64,000 nt of DNA from Enterobacter kobei (GTDB taxonomy: Bacteria > Pseudomonadota > Gammaproteobacteria > Enterobacterales > Enterobacteriaceae): positions 2,666,001-2,730,000 of the forward strand of contig NZ_AP024590.1 of the NCBI RefSeq assembly GCF_018323985.1. The letters are read 5' to 3'. A model generated the notes under the pieces. That model ran no database searches. It was not told the DNA's origin and saw nothing but the letters and a program-made list of their open reading frames with translations. The position numbers and the translations under genes are program-made. This document shows positions 43,703 through 52,108 of the stretch, one piece after another; within the stretch, counting starts at the first letter, position 1, and each line of letters starts with the position of its first letter.

Positions 43703-45264
43703 GTTTTATCCCTCCCGTCCCGACCGCGCTTGGTCGCGAGCGTCCAGCCTTTTGAGCCAGTTTCGCCAGGCTTGTCCTGTGTCTGTTCGTCGCAGTGCCA
43801 GAGCGAACCGCCCCACGTTACCGTATCGCCAGGCCGGTACTCATGGCCGGATTTGAACACCCCCTTATAAATCATGACCGGCACGTCAAACGTTTTGGTT
43901 TCGCTGCTGCCGCTTGTCCGGTTAACCGTTAAGGTGAAACAACGCTGATCGGAGCGTTCAATTTCCACGCCTGCCACACCATCAACTACACATTCCCAGC
44001 CGCGCATGCCGTGCGTCTTCTCGTAGGATCGCCAGAGGCCGCCTTTATGCGTTGCATAAGAGCCGCGCGGGTAACTTTTCCCTTCGTCAATGGATGGTAG
44101 GATTTCGAGCGCCAGCGCGTCGCGGCCATCTTCCCCATCCCTGCCGGGCTCTGCCGGAGGAATAGCAGCGACAGCCTCGCCTAAGAGCGCTTTTACATCA
44201 GGTAAAACCGGCATTGCCGCAGCAACGAGTTCCTCCAGAATCGGCTTCATATCTTCGGCAGTAACGCTTTTTCCGTCCTGCGGAACAGGTATAGAACGGA
44301 ACGCATCACTCACCGCCTCATCCACCGCCTGCTTCAGCAACGCCGGATCATAATCTTTACCGTCTTTTGGTGTCGGTATAGCACTGAACGCTTTATCGAC
44401 CATCTCCTGGAGCATCGGCTGAACGTCGTCTGGCGTCAGACTTTTGCCGTCCTGCGGAACAGGGATAGAACGGAACGCATTACTCACCGCCTCATCCACC
44501 GCCTGCTTCAGCAACGCCGGATCATAATCTTTACCGTCTTTTGGTGTCGGTATAGCACTGAACGCTTTATCGACCATCTCCTGCAGCATCGGCTGAACGT
44601 CGTCTGGCGTCAGACTTTTGCCGTCCTGCGGAACAGGGATAGAAAGGAACGCATCACTTACCGCCTCATCAACTGCCTGCTTCAGCAACGCCGGATCATA
44701 ATCTTTACCGTCTTTTGGTGTCGGTATAGCACTGAATGCTTTATCGACCATCTCCTGCAGCATCGGCTGAACGTCGTCTGGCGTCAGGCTTTTGCCATCC
44801 TGCGGAAAAGGTATAGAACGGAACGCATCACTCACCGCTTCATCCACTGCCTGCTTCAGCAACGCCGGATCATAGTCTTTACCGTCTTTTGGTGTCGGTA
44901 TAGTGCTGAACGCTTTATCGACCATCTCCTGCAGCATCGGCTGAACGTCGTCTGGCGTCAGGCTTTTGCCGTCCTGGGGAGGCGGGAGAGCGGCGACTGC
45001 TTCCCTGACCATGGAGGTAATGTCTGGCAACTGCGGTAATTCAGGTGTGGAAAGTTCCGCCACAGCGCTTGCAACCATGGCGGAAAAGTCAGGCAACGGA
45101 CTGTCTTTTATTTCTGCGATGGTTTCAGCAAGCTGGCTCAGCTTATTTTCAAAGGACTCGCTTTGCGCCTGAAGGCTTCTGCTGAATCCCTCACGAATTT
45201 CAGCGAGAACCTGACCAAATTCTTCACCCAGTACCTTTATCAGGGATAATTCGCGTTCGTTCAT
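43699..45264 (-). CDS. Tandem-repeat phage structural protein
   Basis: A 521-residue protein in the position between portal and connector. Residues 1-60 are a coiled coil. Residues 96-327 are four near-identical 58-residue repeats (each starts P-Q-D-G-K-S-L-T-P-D-D-V and has P-K-D-G-K-D-Y-D-P midway), with a diverged fifth to about 355. A collagen-like patch (G-R-D-G-E-D-G-R-D) follows near 375. The C-terminal part has two carbohydrate-binding-like modules (W-R-S-Y-E-K and G-S-L-W-H-C-D-E), ending G-R-D-G-R-D-K-T. The likely role is a head or neck decoration fibre. Overlaps both neighbours by four bases. Confidence 0.75.
   Translation of the reverse strand: MNERELSLIKVLGEEFGQVLAEIREGFSRSLQAQSESFENKLSQLAETIAEIKDSPLPDFSAMVASAVAELSTPELPQLPDITSMVREAVAALPPPQDGKSLTPDDVQPMLQEMVDKAFSTIPTPKDGKDYDPALLKQAVDEAVSDAFRSIPFPQDGKSLTPDDVQPMLQEMVDKAFSAIPTPKDGKDYDPALLKQAVDEAVSDAFLSIPVPQDGKSLTPDDVQPMLQEMVDKAFSAIPTPKDGKDYDPALLKQAVDEAVSNAFRSIPVPQDGKSLTPDDVQPMLQEMVDKAFSAIPTPKDGKDYDPALLKQAVDEAVSDAFRSIPVPQDGKSVTAEDMKPILEELVAAAMPVLPDVKALLGEAVAAIPPAEPGRDGEDGRDALALEILPSIDEGKSYPRGSYATHKGGLWRSYEKTHGMRGWECVVDGVAGVEIERSDQRCFTLTVNRTSGSSETKTFDVPVMIYKGVFKSGHEYRPGDTVTWGGSLWHCDEQTQDKPGETGSKGWTLATKRGRDGRDKT
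44284..44979 (-). repeat. Four 174-bp tandem repeats
   Basis: Four in-frame copies of a 174-bp unit that differ at a handful of bases (for example ATAGAACGG versus ATAGAAAGG). This is strong sequence homogenisation and predicts copy-number variation by recombination or slippage. Confidence 0.92.
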
Positions 45265-46610
45265 TTGATGAGTAATCCTCTGATCATGGCTTTGGCCGCT
45301 GACTGCTCTGCATCAGACAGCGCCTTACCTTCATCACTGTATGTTGATGGCGGCGATGACTGGCTGGATTTACCAAAGGGATCGTCTGAGGCATCGCGGC
45401 GCGCAAGTGCGCCCAGACTAAAGTTCTGCTGTTGCAGGTACAGCTCATCGCCGCCAGTGACGGGGGGCAGGTTCTCACTGCGTCGCGCCTCATTCGGTGT
45501 AAGGATGGTGTTTTTTACACCTTCCCCCAGCGTTTTGATCCGGCGTTCGCTGTCCATACGCAAAAGCGCGCTCACATCAAACTCGGTACCGGTATCACCT
45601 TCAAGCTCAAACGCTTCATCCAGCAGCAACTCGATCGACTCAATCAGCGTCTGCAGGCACTGTGAGTAATACTGCTGCTCCAGTGCCTCAATGTTGTCGT
45701 AAGAGGGAAGCTCACCAATGCCGGCTTTATATGCCGGGACATGAAATGCCGAGCAAACAATTTTGGCTGACATCTGAAGCTGCTCAACCACCTTCGCATC
45801 ATCAGCAGACATAGAGACCGGATTGTACTTGGCACCATTGCTCAAAAGGCCTGTTTTTCCTGCATTCTCACCTGTGTAGCCCGTATCCCAGTTCGCTTTA
45901 AGGACGCGCGCATTTTCCTCGGTGATGTTGCCAGGCACTTCAATAACCCCGCTTGGCTTGCTGCCATTGCGGAAAAAGAAAGCTGAGTTTTGCTGAATAT
46001 GATGGCCCTGCATCGCAGCAAGCCCGGCGGCGTAAACGGGTGAAAGTCCCACGAGCGGATGAAACAGACAGTTGAAGCGGTCATGAATAACCTCACGCGC
46101 CGGAACGGTGACGGATGATTCCACGCCCGCCATGTTGTCAGGGTTTATCTGGTAAAAAACGGAGCCGTCGTCCGCCACCAGTGGCGTCACTTTGTTCCAG
46201 TCCAGAATGCGAAGCTCTGTGATTTCGCCACGGGTATTACGGATCTTCAGAGCAATGGTATTACCGTGGCAAAGCTTCGAGTTAAGCCAGCACTCAAAAA
46301 ACTGAATGCGGTTCTGATATGCATTGGGTCGTCTGTAAATCGCCGCGGCTTTACCGCTACTGCTTTCTTTCCAGATACCGTTTGAGTCACGGCGCATCAT
46401 TCGCAGCGGCATCTTGGCAATATCACTGGCAATAAGCGATATGCAGGAAAACACAGCGTGGAAGGAAAGCACGGTGTTCTGATTAATTTCGAGGTTACGC
46501 TGCCACGCACCGGCAAAGGGTTCACGGACAAAACTTAACAGTGAGGTCCATGCTCCCTGGCTGGCGGGTTGTTGCAGCGCCTTTGCTTTTCGCCTTAAAG
46601 GATTCCACAT
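45261..46610 (-). CDS. Portal protein (HK97 family)
   Basis: A 449-residue portal. It carries F-S-C-I-S-L-I-A-S-D-I-A-K-M-P-L, H-G-N-T-I-A-L-K and L-T-P-N-E-A-R-R-S-E-N-L-P-P, all marks of the HK97-type phage_portal family. It forms the dodecameric DNA channel and the terminase dock. Its ATG overlaps the stop of the small gene before it by one base. Confidence 0.94.
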   Translation of the reverse strand: MWNPLRRKAKALQQPASQGAWTSLLSFVREPFAGAWQRNLEINQNTVLSFHAVFSCISLIASDIAKMPLRMMRRDSNGIWKESSSGKAAAIYRRPNAYQNRIQFFECWLNSKLCHGNTIALKIRNTRGEITELRILDWNKVTPLVADDGSVFYQINPDNMAGVESSVTVPAREVIHDRFNCLFHPLVGLSPVYAAGLAAMQGHHIQQNSAFFFRNGSKPSGVIEVPGNITEENARVLKANWDTGYTGENAGKTGLLSNGAKYNPVSMSADDAKVVEQLQMSAKIVCSAFHVPAYKAGIGELPSYDNIEALEQQYYSQCLQTLIESIELLLDEAFELEGDTGTEFDVSALLRMDSERRIKTLGEGVKNTILTPNEARRSENLPPVTGGDELYLQQQNFSLGALARRDASDDPFGKSSQSSPPSTYSDEGKALSDAEQSAAKAMIRGLLIK

Positions 46611-46777
46611 CAGCCGCCACCCGCGTTATTTTTCTTTTTTCCGCCACCAGCGCGCTTTCCGCCGGTGAACTCAGCTTTAACCAGGAGTACCAGCACCCTT
46701 GCGCACTGGTCATCCACGGTTTTTTCATCACCGGGAATGGAGTCGTGCGTGCGTTGCAGATATCTGATTTTTGCCAT
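46610..46777 (-). CDS. 55-residue protein between capsid and portal
   Basis: A minus-strand frame starting M-A-K-I-R-Y-L-Q-R-T-H with a central V-L-V-L-L-V-K-A helix and a basic Gly-rich tail (G-G-G-K-K-K-N-N). The stop TGA shares one base with the portal ATG, so it is translationally coupled. The conserved slot in HK97-type head modules and the clean overlap argue that it is real. The function is unknown. A longer overlapping frame is rejected. Confidence 0.7.
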   Translation of the reverse strand: MAKIRYLQRTHDSIPGDEKTVDDQCARVLVLLVKAEFTGGKRAGGGKKKNNAGGG

Positions 46778-46814
46778 GCAATATGGCGGGGTTTCCCCCG
46801 CCCTCCGGAGTTGA

Positions 46815-48755
46815 TTAGCTGGTCTGGATGGTGCCGTAGTTCACGCCGGAAATTACCGCAACGGCAGCGGTACGGCGGCGCTTCCAGTTGATCCAGCGCT
46901 CGGCGCGGATAGCCACGCTGTTGGTCTGGAACATGGAAACCAGCTCGGTACCCGTGCCGTTTACGCTGTCCCCGGTCGGATCGCTCTGCATTTCGAGTGA
47001 CGCTTCACGTGACATATCCACTGCAACACCACCGTCATCGGCCAGATAAATATCCGGCGCGTTCACCAGCACCAGCTGGTTACCGACGTACTGGGAAACG
47101 ATAACCGGCAGCCCCTGGAAGGTTCCGCCCATCAGCGTCATTTCAGGATACTCTTTCTGTCCCAGCGCGTTTTTACGCATGGATAGTGCCAGTGCGGTGG
47201 TGCTGGACATAAGCCAGACCGCACCGTTCGGCTGGAGGTTGGCCTCAACAAATACACCAAATGCAGCAGACGCATCATCATCTGGATTGCCGGTGGATGA
47301 TACCGCGACAATGCCGTTGGTGATGGACGCTGGCGAGACGTTAGCCACTTCCGCTTTTGACGGGCTGATAAAGTCCGTATCGAGACGGGCAATGACTGCT
47401 TCGGCCAGGGCATTACGCACCAGCGCATCGGCGGCCGGGTTGGAAAAGCGGATCAGCTCGTCTGTCAGTACCGCGATGGCCGCCACTTTCGCGAAGCTGA
47501 ACGTGATCGACTCAAAATCAAACTTTGTCAGCGGCTTCGCTTTGCCCTGACCTACCCAGTTCGCTGAACCACCGGAAGTCTGCGCCGGAATACGGATATT
47601 GAACGGCACCTGGCGCAGCGCCGGGATATTACCCTGCCCGAAGCGGCCAATGATGGTCTGCGGTCGCAGGAACTCGACGAAATCCTGCGCATATTCCTGA
47701 TATTCTACCAGCGCGCCTGCCCATTTCGGGTCAGTGGTGGTACCTGCGCCGACTGCCGCCTTGAGAACGTGATGCAGTTTCGGATCGTCCGGGTACTGTT
47801 TACGGGCGATTTCCAGCGCTTCGGAGCGGCTGCCATTTGCGGCCGCCAGCGATTTTGCAAAGCGGGCAAATGCGATCCCTTTTTCCAGCTTCTGCTCAAC
47901 GCGGATGATGCCCGGCGCGCTGGTCGCCACCACATTCACATCACCACCGGCGGCTTTGCTGACTGGTTTGGCTGTCTGGGCCATGCTGGATTCCATGTCG
48001 CGCAGGCGTTTCAGGTGCGCATCCACGGATTTAATTTCAGCGGAGGTGTTGTCGTAGCCCTCTTCTTCTTCACTGTCCAGGGTCCGGCCGTCTTCGGCAG
48101 CCTTCGACATAATGTCAGCGAGGGAAGCCGCCAGCGCCGCACGCTTCGCTTCAAAGCTTTTGATCTGTTCTGCTATATTCATCGGGTCGTTTCCTTTTTT
48201 GATATTGGTTTTGTGTGCTGTAGCGCCAGCGGATTGAGTTGCTTTAACCACCGGTTTCTCATTGCCTGCCGCGGCGAGTAACTGGCGGTCGAAAGATTTA
48301 ACGGTATTGATCGAGCATTCGGCGTTCGCCGGAATGGTCACTGCCGAGACTTCAAGAAGATCCCAGGACAAAAAGCGGATGCCGCCTTCATCCAGAAAGG
48401 AGTATTCGATCGGGCGAAAGCCGATAGAGAGCCCACGAACCAGCCCGGCTTTAATGGACGCCCAGGCCTCATCGAGGCGGGCCACTAACTGGGATGGCAT
48501 ATCAGGGGTTGGCTTCACCAGTTTTGCACTGATTTCCAGCCCGCCTTTCACCATTTTTGGGGTGCAGGTGCCGATAGGTTGTGAGCGGTCATGCTGCCAG
48601 AGGAACGGGGTGTCGCTGCGAAATTTTGCCCCCTCCGGCTCCATAATGTCCCCGTCACGGTCAGGCGATGGCGTGGAGGCGATGCCGGTAATAATCCGCT
48701 CATCCTCGTTTACTGCCTTCACCGTCATGAGGGTGCATGCGCGATTAAGCGTCAT
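46815..48755 (-). CDS. Prohead protease-major capsid protein fusion (HK97 fold)
   Basis: A 646-residue fusion. Residues 1-165 are an HK97-type prohead protease (L-W-Q-H-D-R holds the catalytic His, G-L-S-I-G-F the Ser). About 192-290 is a scaffold-like delta domain, Glu/Lys-rich and helical. Residues 300-646 are the HK97 capsid fold (A-A-V-G-A-G-T-T-T-D-P near 340). An internal Met at residue 192 (48182) is preceded by AAGGA at proper distance, so the capsid precursor may also be made alone. Separate genes are the norm in HK97; fusions occur in a minority of phages. Confidence 0.92.
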   Translation of the reverse strand: MTLNRACTLMTVKAVNEDERIITGIASTPSPDRDGDIMEPEGAKFRSDTPFLWQHDRSQPIGTCTPKMVKGGLEISAKLVKPTPDMPSQLVARLDEAWASIKAGLVRGLSIGFRPIEYSFLDEGGIRFLSWDLLEVSAVTIPANAECSINTVKSFDRQLLAAAGNEKPVVKATQSAGATAHKTNIKKGNDPMNIAEQIKSFEAKRAALAASLADIMSKAAEDGRTLDSEEEEGYDNTSAEIKSVDAHLKRLRDMESSMAQTAKPVSKAAGGDVNVVATSAPGIIRVEQKLEKGIAFARFAKSLAAANGSRSEALEIARKQYPDDPKLHHVLKAAVGAGTTTDPKWAGALVEYQEYAQDFVEFLRPQTIIGRFGQGNIPALRQVPFNIRIPAQTSGGSANWVGQGKAKPLTKFDFESITFSFAKVAAIAVLTDELIRFSNPAADALVRNALAEAVIARLDTDFISPSKAEVANVSPASITNGIVAVSSTGNPDDDASAAFGVFVEANLQPNGAVWLMSSTTALALSMRKNALGQKEYPEMTLMGGTFQGLPVIVSQYVGNQLVLVNAPDIYLADDGGVAVDMSREASLEMQSDPTGDSVNGTGTELVSMFQTNSVAIRAERWINWKRRRTAAVAVISGVNYGTIQTS

Positions 48756-48773
48756 TTAGCTGCCTCCTGAAAC

Positions 48774-48795
48774 GAAAAAACCCGCCGGAGCGGGT
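48774..48795 (-). terminator. Terminator-like hairpin, terL-capsid gap
   Basis: Minus strand CCCGCTCCGGCGGG followed by six T residues, after the terminase gene and before the capsid gene within the late operon. Confidence 0.72.
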
Positions 48796-48813
48796 CGTGA
48801 ACTGACGTAACTG

Positions 48814-50472
48814 TCATATGAAATGTACCTGGTAGTCCTGCTTTTTCGCCTCAGGATTTAGGGCCATTAGCGAGACAGCGTTAAACAGCGCCATCAGCGG
48901 GTCAATCTTGCCCTTACCGCTGGCCTGTTTGGTGATGAGAATGGCGTTACCCTTCGGCTCAACCCTGGCATTACCCACGCACCATGCCATCAGTGGCTGT
49001 CCGGCATGGATCAGCACTCCCTCGGCAAGCTTGCGCTCTGTGGTTTTGATCGCGCCGCCGAGACGCCAGCCCTGACTCACGCCCACCACCGCATCGGCAG
49101 GAATGTCCGCCTCAATCAGCGCGTCGAGTATTTGTCCGACCCCTGACGGGTCAATGCCTATCTTGTCCAGCAGCTCAGCGACGTGGATCCGGCTGACATA
49201 TTCCGCCACTTCTTCAGTATCCTGACCGACGCGCTTCACAATGGTAAGGTCGCCGGCTTTTACGAAATCGTTGAACCTTGATTCTTCACTTTTGCGACGC
49301 CTGATCGCTATTTCATGTGCCCAGGCATGACACCAGCACAGCCATTCACGCGTTTCCGTGTCACGCCCGATAGCTGAAAAGCCCAGCAGATCATCAAGTC
49401 CCCCGCCGTCTATCCCGACAGTGATGACCTCGGCGCGCCGCAGTAGATCTTCAAAACTCACGCGCTGCGCCTGCTGCTCCCAGAAATCAACACCCGCCCA
49501 GCGGTCGGTTCTCAGGTTCAGGCCGATCTCAATGTTGAGGTGCTTCGCCAGAAACTGCTGCAGCGTACCGTCAGTTTTTGCCTGATTCTTGCGGAGATTA
49601 TCGGCTATCCATTCGGGGCTGACGGACAGGCCGATGTTCGGGTTGGTAATATAGAAATTTTCAGGTGCAAGATAAGCCTTGCTCTGGATCATGCTCTCCG
49701 GGAACTCATAAAGAATGCCCAGTGTTTTCGGATCGATGATTTTGCCGTCACGCACATCGCGCCAGTAATCGAGACGTTCTTTAAACACGCCTGACGGTGG
49801 TTCATCACTCTGCGTGGTGAGGTAGATAACCCATCCTTCGTTACGAGATACCTGCCCGCCAAGCGCTTCCATAAACATGGCTTCAGCGTTAGCGCGCTTA
49901 CCGAACAACCAGAGTTCGTCCACGAGGATACGACCGGACTTCTTCCCGGATACAGTGTCGGTATCCGCCGCCACAACTTTTAATGTGTTGCGCGTCACCC
50001 GGTGAGTAATGGTACGGATATGGTCCTGTATCTGGAACATGTCCGACAGTTCCTCGTCGGCACGGATCATGCCGGCAGCAGGCTTGAAGCTGTTATCGGC
50101 GACCTCTTTTGTTGGTGCCAGGATCAGGTGTTCTTCGTCCTCCCGCCAGCACAGGATCAGCGCGGTCAGCATAATGCCCGCCGCGATGGTCGATTTGGTG
50201 TTCTTCTTGGAAATCAGCAGCCCGTATTCCCGGATCAGCTGATTTCCGGTATCAGCCTCATAACCGCCGAATATGGCTTTCACGAAGTCAAACACCCATG
50301 TTTCAGAACATTCACCGAACGTGGGTTTGCCCGGCAGATCGGAAACGCGCAGTTCCCGGAAAATACCCAGCGCCTGCTCTGCCTGATCCAGGAAGATCGG
50401 CGGCGGGATAATAGACTCTCCGGCAACCAGAAGGGCTTCCCAGTCGGGGCATGCTGTGGACCACTTTGCCAT
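48814..50472 (-). CDS. Terminase large subunit
   Basis: A 552-residue packaging motor. The ATPase has a deviant Walker A (S-K-K-N-T-K-S-T near 89) and Walker B (R-I-L-V-D-E-L-W near 183). The C-terminal nuclease of RNase-H fold begins near 350 with V-G-I-D-G-G-G-L-D-D-L as first metal site. Terminase_1 (HK97/phi105-like) family. Three bases separate it from terS. Confidence 0.95.
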   Translation of the reverse strand: MAKWSTACPDWEALLVAGESIIPPPIFLDQAEQALGIFRELRVSDLPGKPTFGECSETWVFDFVKAIFGGYEADTGNQLIREYGLLISKKNTKSTIAAGIMLTALILCWREDEEHLILAPTKEVADNSFKPAAGMIRADEELSDMFQIQDHIRTITHRVTRNTLKVVAADTDTVSGKKSGRILVDELWLFGKRANAEAMFMEALGGQVSRNEGWVIYLTTQSDEPPSGVFKERLDYWRDVRDGKIIDPKTLGILYEFPESMIQSKAYLAPENFYITNPNIGLSVSPEWIADNLRKNQAKTDGTLQQFLAKHLNIEIGLNLRTDRWAGVDFWEQQAQRVSFEDLLRRAEVITVGIDGGGLDDLLGFSAIGRDTETREWLCWCHAWAHEIAIRRRKSEESRFNDFVKAGDLTIVKRVGQDTEEVAEYVSRIHVAELLDKIGIDPSGVGQILDALIEADIPADAVVGVSQGWRLGGAIKTTERKLAEGVLIHAGQPLMAWCVGNARVEPKGNAILITKQASGKGKIDPLMALFNAVSLMALNPEAKKQDYQVHFI

Positions 50473-50475
50473 GCA

Positions 50476-50976
50476 TTACCCTCCCTTATTATTTACCACC
50501 AGTTTTGGCGGCGCCATGGATCCAAACTTGCTGGCACCTGCGGCAACCTTCGCGGCGGCGTTTCGCGCCTCTTTTTTCCCTGTTTCCCCTTTTTTAGGGT
50601 GAATGTAGGGCAGCATGGCCTTAGCAGCATCTTTGCGTACGTCAATTTCTTTCGTGGCGTCGTTCATCACGGACATGAGAAATTTGAGTGGATCATCAAA
50701 AGCACCCGATGTTGGTGGAGATTCCGGTACCGGGATTCGTTCCGTGTTGTTTACTGCTGGGGTATAAACATTTCTCCGGCAGGCAGGTTCATCGTCTATC
50801 TCAATGACCTCTCTCTTTTTTCTGTCGATAAAGGCGATGACTTCCGGGTCTTTTGCCAGCTGCGAACCCTTTGAGCGCGCGGATTTCTCTGAATAACCCG
50901 CCTGAATTGCCGCACCTTTCTGAGACATACCGGACATCAGCGCCAACGCGAATTTCCGCTTCTGCGCTGTTAACAT
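50476..50976 (-). CDS. Terminase small subunit
   Basis: A 166-residue protein with an N-terminal helix-turn-helix (M-S-Q-K-G-A-A-I-Q-A-G-Y-S-E-K-S-A) that should recognise the packaging site, and a Lys/Ala-rich C-terminal tail for terL contact. Placed directly before terL as in HK97. Confidence 0.9.
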   Translation of the reverse strand: MLTAQKRKFALALMSGMSQKGAAIQAGYSEKSARSKGSQLAKDPEVIAFIDRKKREVIEIDDEPACRRNVYTPAVNNTERIPVPESPPTSGAFDDPLKFLMSVMNDATKEIDVRKDAAKAMLPYIHPKKGETGKKEARNAAAKVAAGASKFGSMAPPKLVVNNKGG

Positions 50977-51153
50977 GTTTATACCCTCCAGAGGGGAATT
51001 TTTTCTGTGCGTGAGAGGGGGTGCGGTGTCCAGCGCGAGCGGCGTTTATAACCGGTCATCCCCCCCGGTTGTTGAGAATGGATCTCAATCAAATGAGAAT
51101 GATTTCAAATGCAACTATTTCTCATCTGCATGCGACAGGCTTTCACATCTGGT
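50977..51153. other. terS-HNH spacer, possible cos region
   Basis: Contains a seven-C run inside CCCCCCCGGTTG and two ATGAGAA/GAGAATG elements. In HK97-type phages cos lies between the HNH and terS genes. I cannot identify the cut positions from this sequence. Confidence 0.35.
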
Positions 51154-51522
51154 TCAAAGTGCTATGAAATCATTACCCTGATCGCCTTCCTGCACGGCAT
51201 GTTTCAGCGCTTTTTCATCAGGCTGACCTGCCGCCGCTTCGCGCGCAGACTTCCCGGCATGGCACTCTACGCAGAGCGTCCACAGATTACGTTCTGAGTT
51301 GTCACCACCGAACTGAAGCGCGATGCGGTGATCCAGCTCACTCTCGTGCAGGTCAACAGCACGTGAACACATGCAGCATCGTCCTCCATCACGCACCCAG
51401 ATTCGACGCTTAAGGCCGACACGGGCACTTCCGCTGATGCGTCGTTGCTCACCGTATACAGGCTTTATGCGGCTCGTATCGATAACCTTCAGGCGTGGCT
51501 TTAATGTGGTCAGCTTAGCCAT
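51154..51522 (-). CDS. HNH endonuclease
   Basis: A 122-residue HNH nuclease. C-C-M-C and C-V-E-C zinc knuckles flank the H-N-H core (L-D-H-R-I-A-L, G-G-D-N-S-E-R-N-L). The start at M-A-K-L-T is preferred. In HK97-type phages this protein works with terminase in cos cleavage. It sits upstream of terS by about 180 bp, the region where cos is expected. Confidence 0.9.
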   Translation of the reverse strand: MAKLTTLKPRLKVIDTSRIKPVYGEQRRISGSARVGLKRRIWVRDGGRCCMCSRAVDLHESELDHRIALQFGGDNSERNLWTLCVECHAGKSAREAAAGQPDEKALKHAVQEGDQGNDFIAL

Positions 51523-52108
51523 GTAACCTCCATGCACGCCTGCGCTCGTGGCGCGGCTGGCGGTCAGGGTGCTTCTCTACCGGATCACCATCAGCATGAT
51601 CCACCAGCGAGAAGCACGGATAAATCACCGGGCCACCGCAGGCATCGCCCACAGCATAATCAGCAGGCTTACCCGCGTCCCAGCGTGCCAGCACTTTTGG
51701 TATTAGCTTTGGCGGAACGCTGTAGCAAACGGCATGCACCAGACGTTGCATGTAAATATGGTCTGCCCTCACACGATCGGCGGTGATTAGCTTCGTAGCT
51801 ATCTCCAGTTGATATTGTGGTGGGCGACCGGTACCGAGATAGAAGCTGATGAGGGAATCAGGGAAGCGATTAAGCCACTCGGTGACCAGCGCCTGGAACC
51901 CTTTCACCGGCAGCGCATCATCCTCAATTACAACAACCAGACTGTCCTGCGCGGCAGCCCACTCCAGCGCGCGGCGATGATTCCAGTTCGCCCCCAGGTC
52001 ACTCTCATCGACAAGCAGATAAGCAGCCAGTGATTCAGCCAGCTTTTCTGCCTGCGCTCGCCGGGCATGGTGGCCAACCACAACGAACTTCACTTGTGTT
52101 TCCACCAT
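51515..52108 (-). CDS. Glycosyltransferase-like protein (GT-A fold)
   Basis: A 197-residue protein. The N-terminal V-K-F-V-V-V-G-H-H and the metal-site motif V-V-V-I-E-D-D-A-L-P near residue 59 resemble GT25/GT2-type glycosyltransferases, with a C-terminal basic tail. It overlaps the larger glycosyltransferase gene by 19 bases and the HNH gene by 8, so it belongs to the late operon. Acceptor unknown; phage DNA, virion protein or cell envelope are all possible. Confidence 0.65.
   Translation of the reverse strand: MVETQVKFVVVGHHARRAQAEKLAESLAAYLLVDESDLGANWNHRRALEWAAAQDSLVVVIEDDALPVKGFQALVTEWLNRFPDSLISFYLGTGRPPQYQLEIATKLITADRVRADHIYMQRLVHAVCYSVPPKLIPKVLARWDAGKPADYAVGDACGGPVIYPCFSLVDHADGDPVEKHPDRQPRHERRRAWRLHG

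Noticed and set aside
44284..44979. CRISPR-like array
   Set aside because: The repeats are 174 bp, in frame and contiguous without spacers; they encode protein repeats. No CRISPR array was seen in the window.
46522..46731. 69-codon minus-strand frame overlapping the portal start
   Set aside because: It deeply overlaps both portal and the coupled 55-residue gene, which has better start and stop signals.
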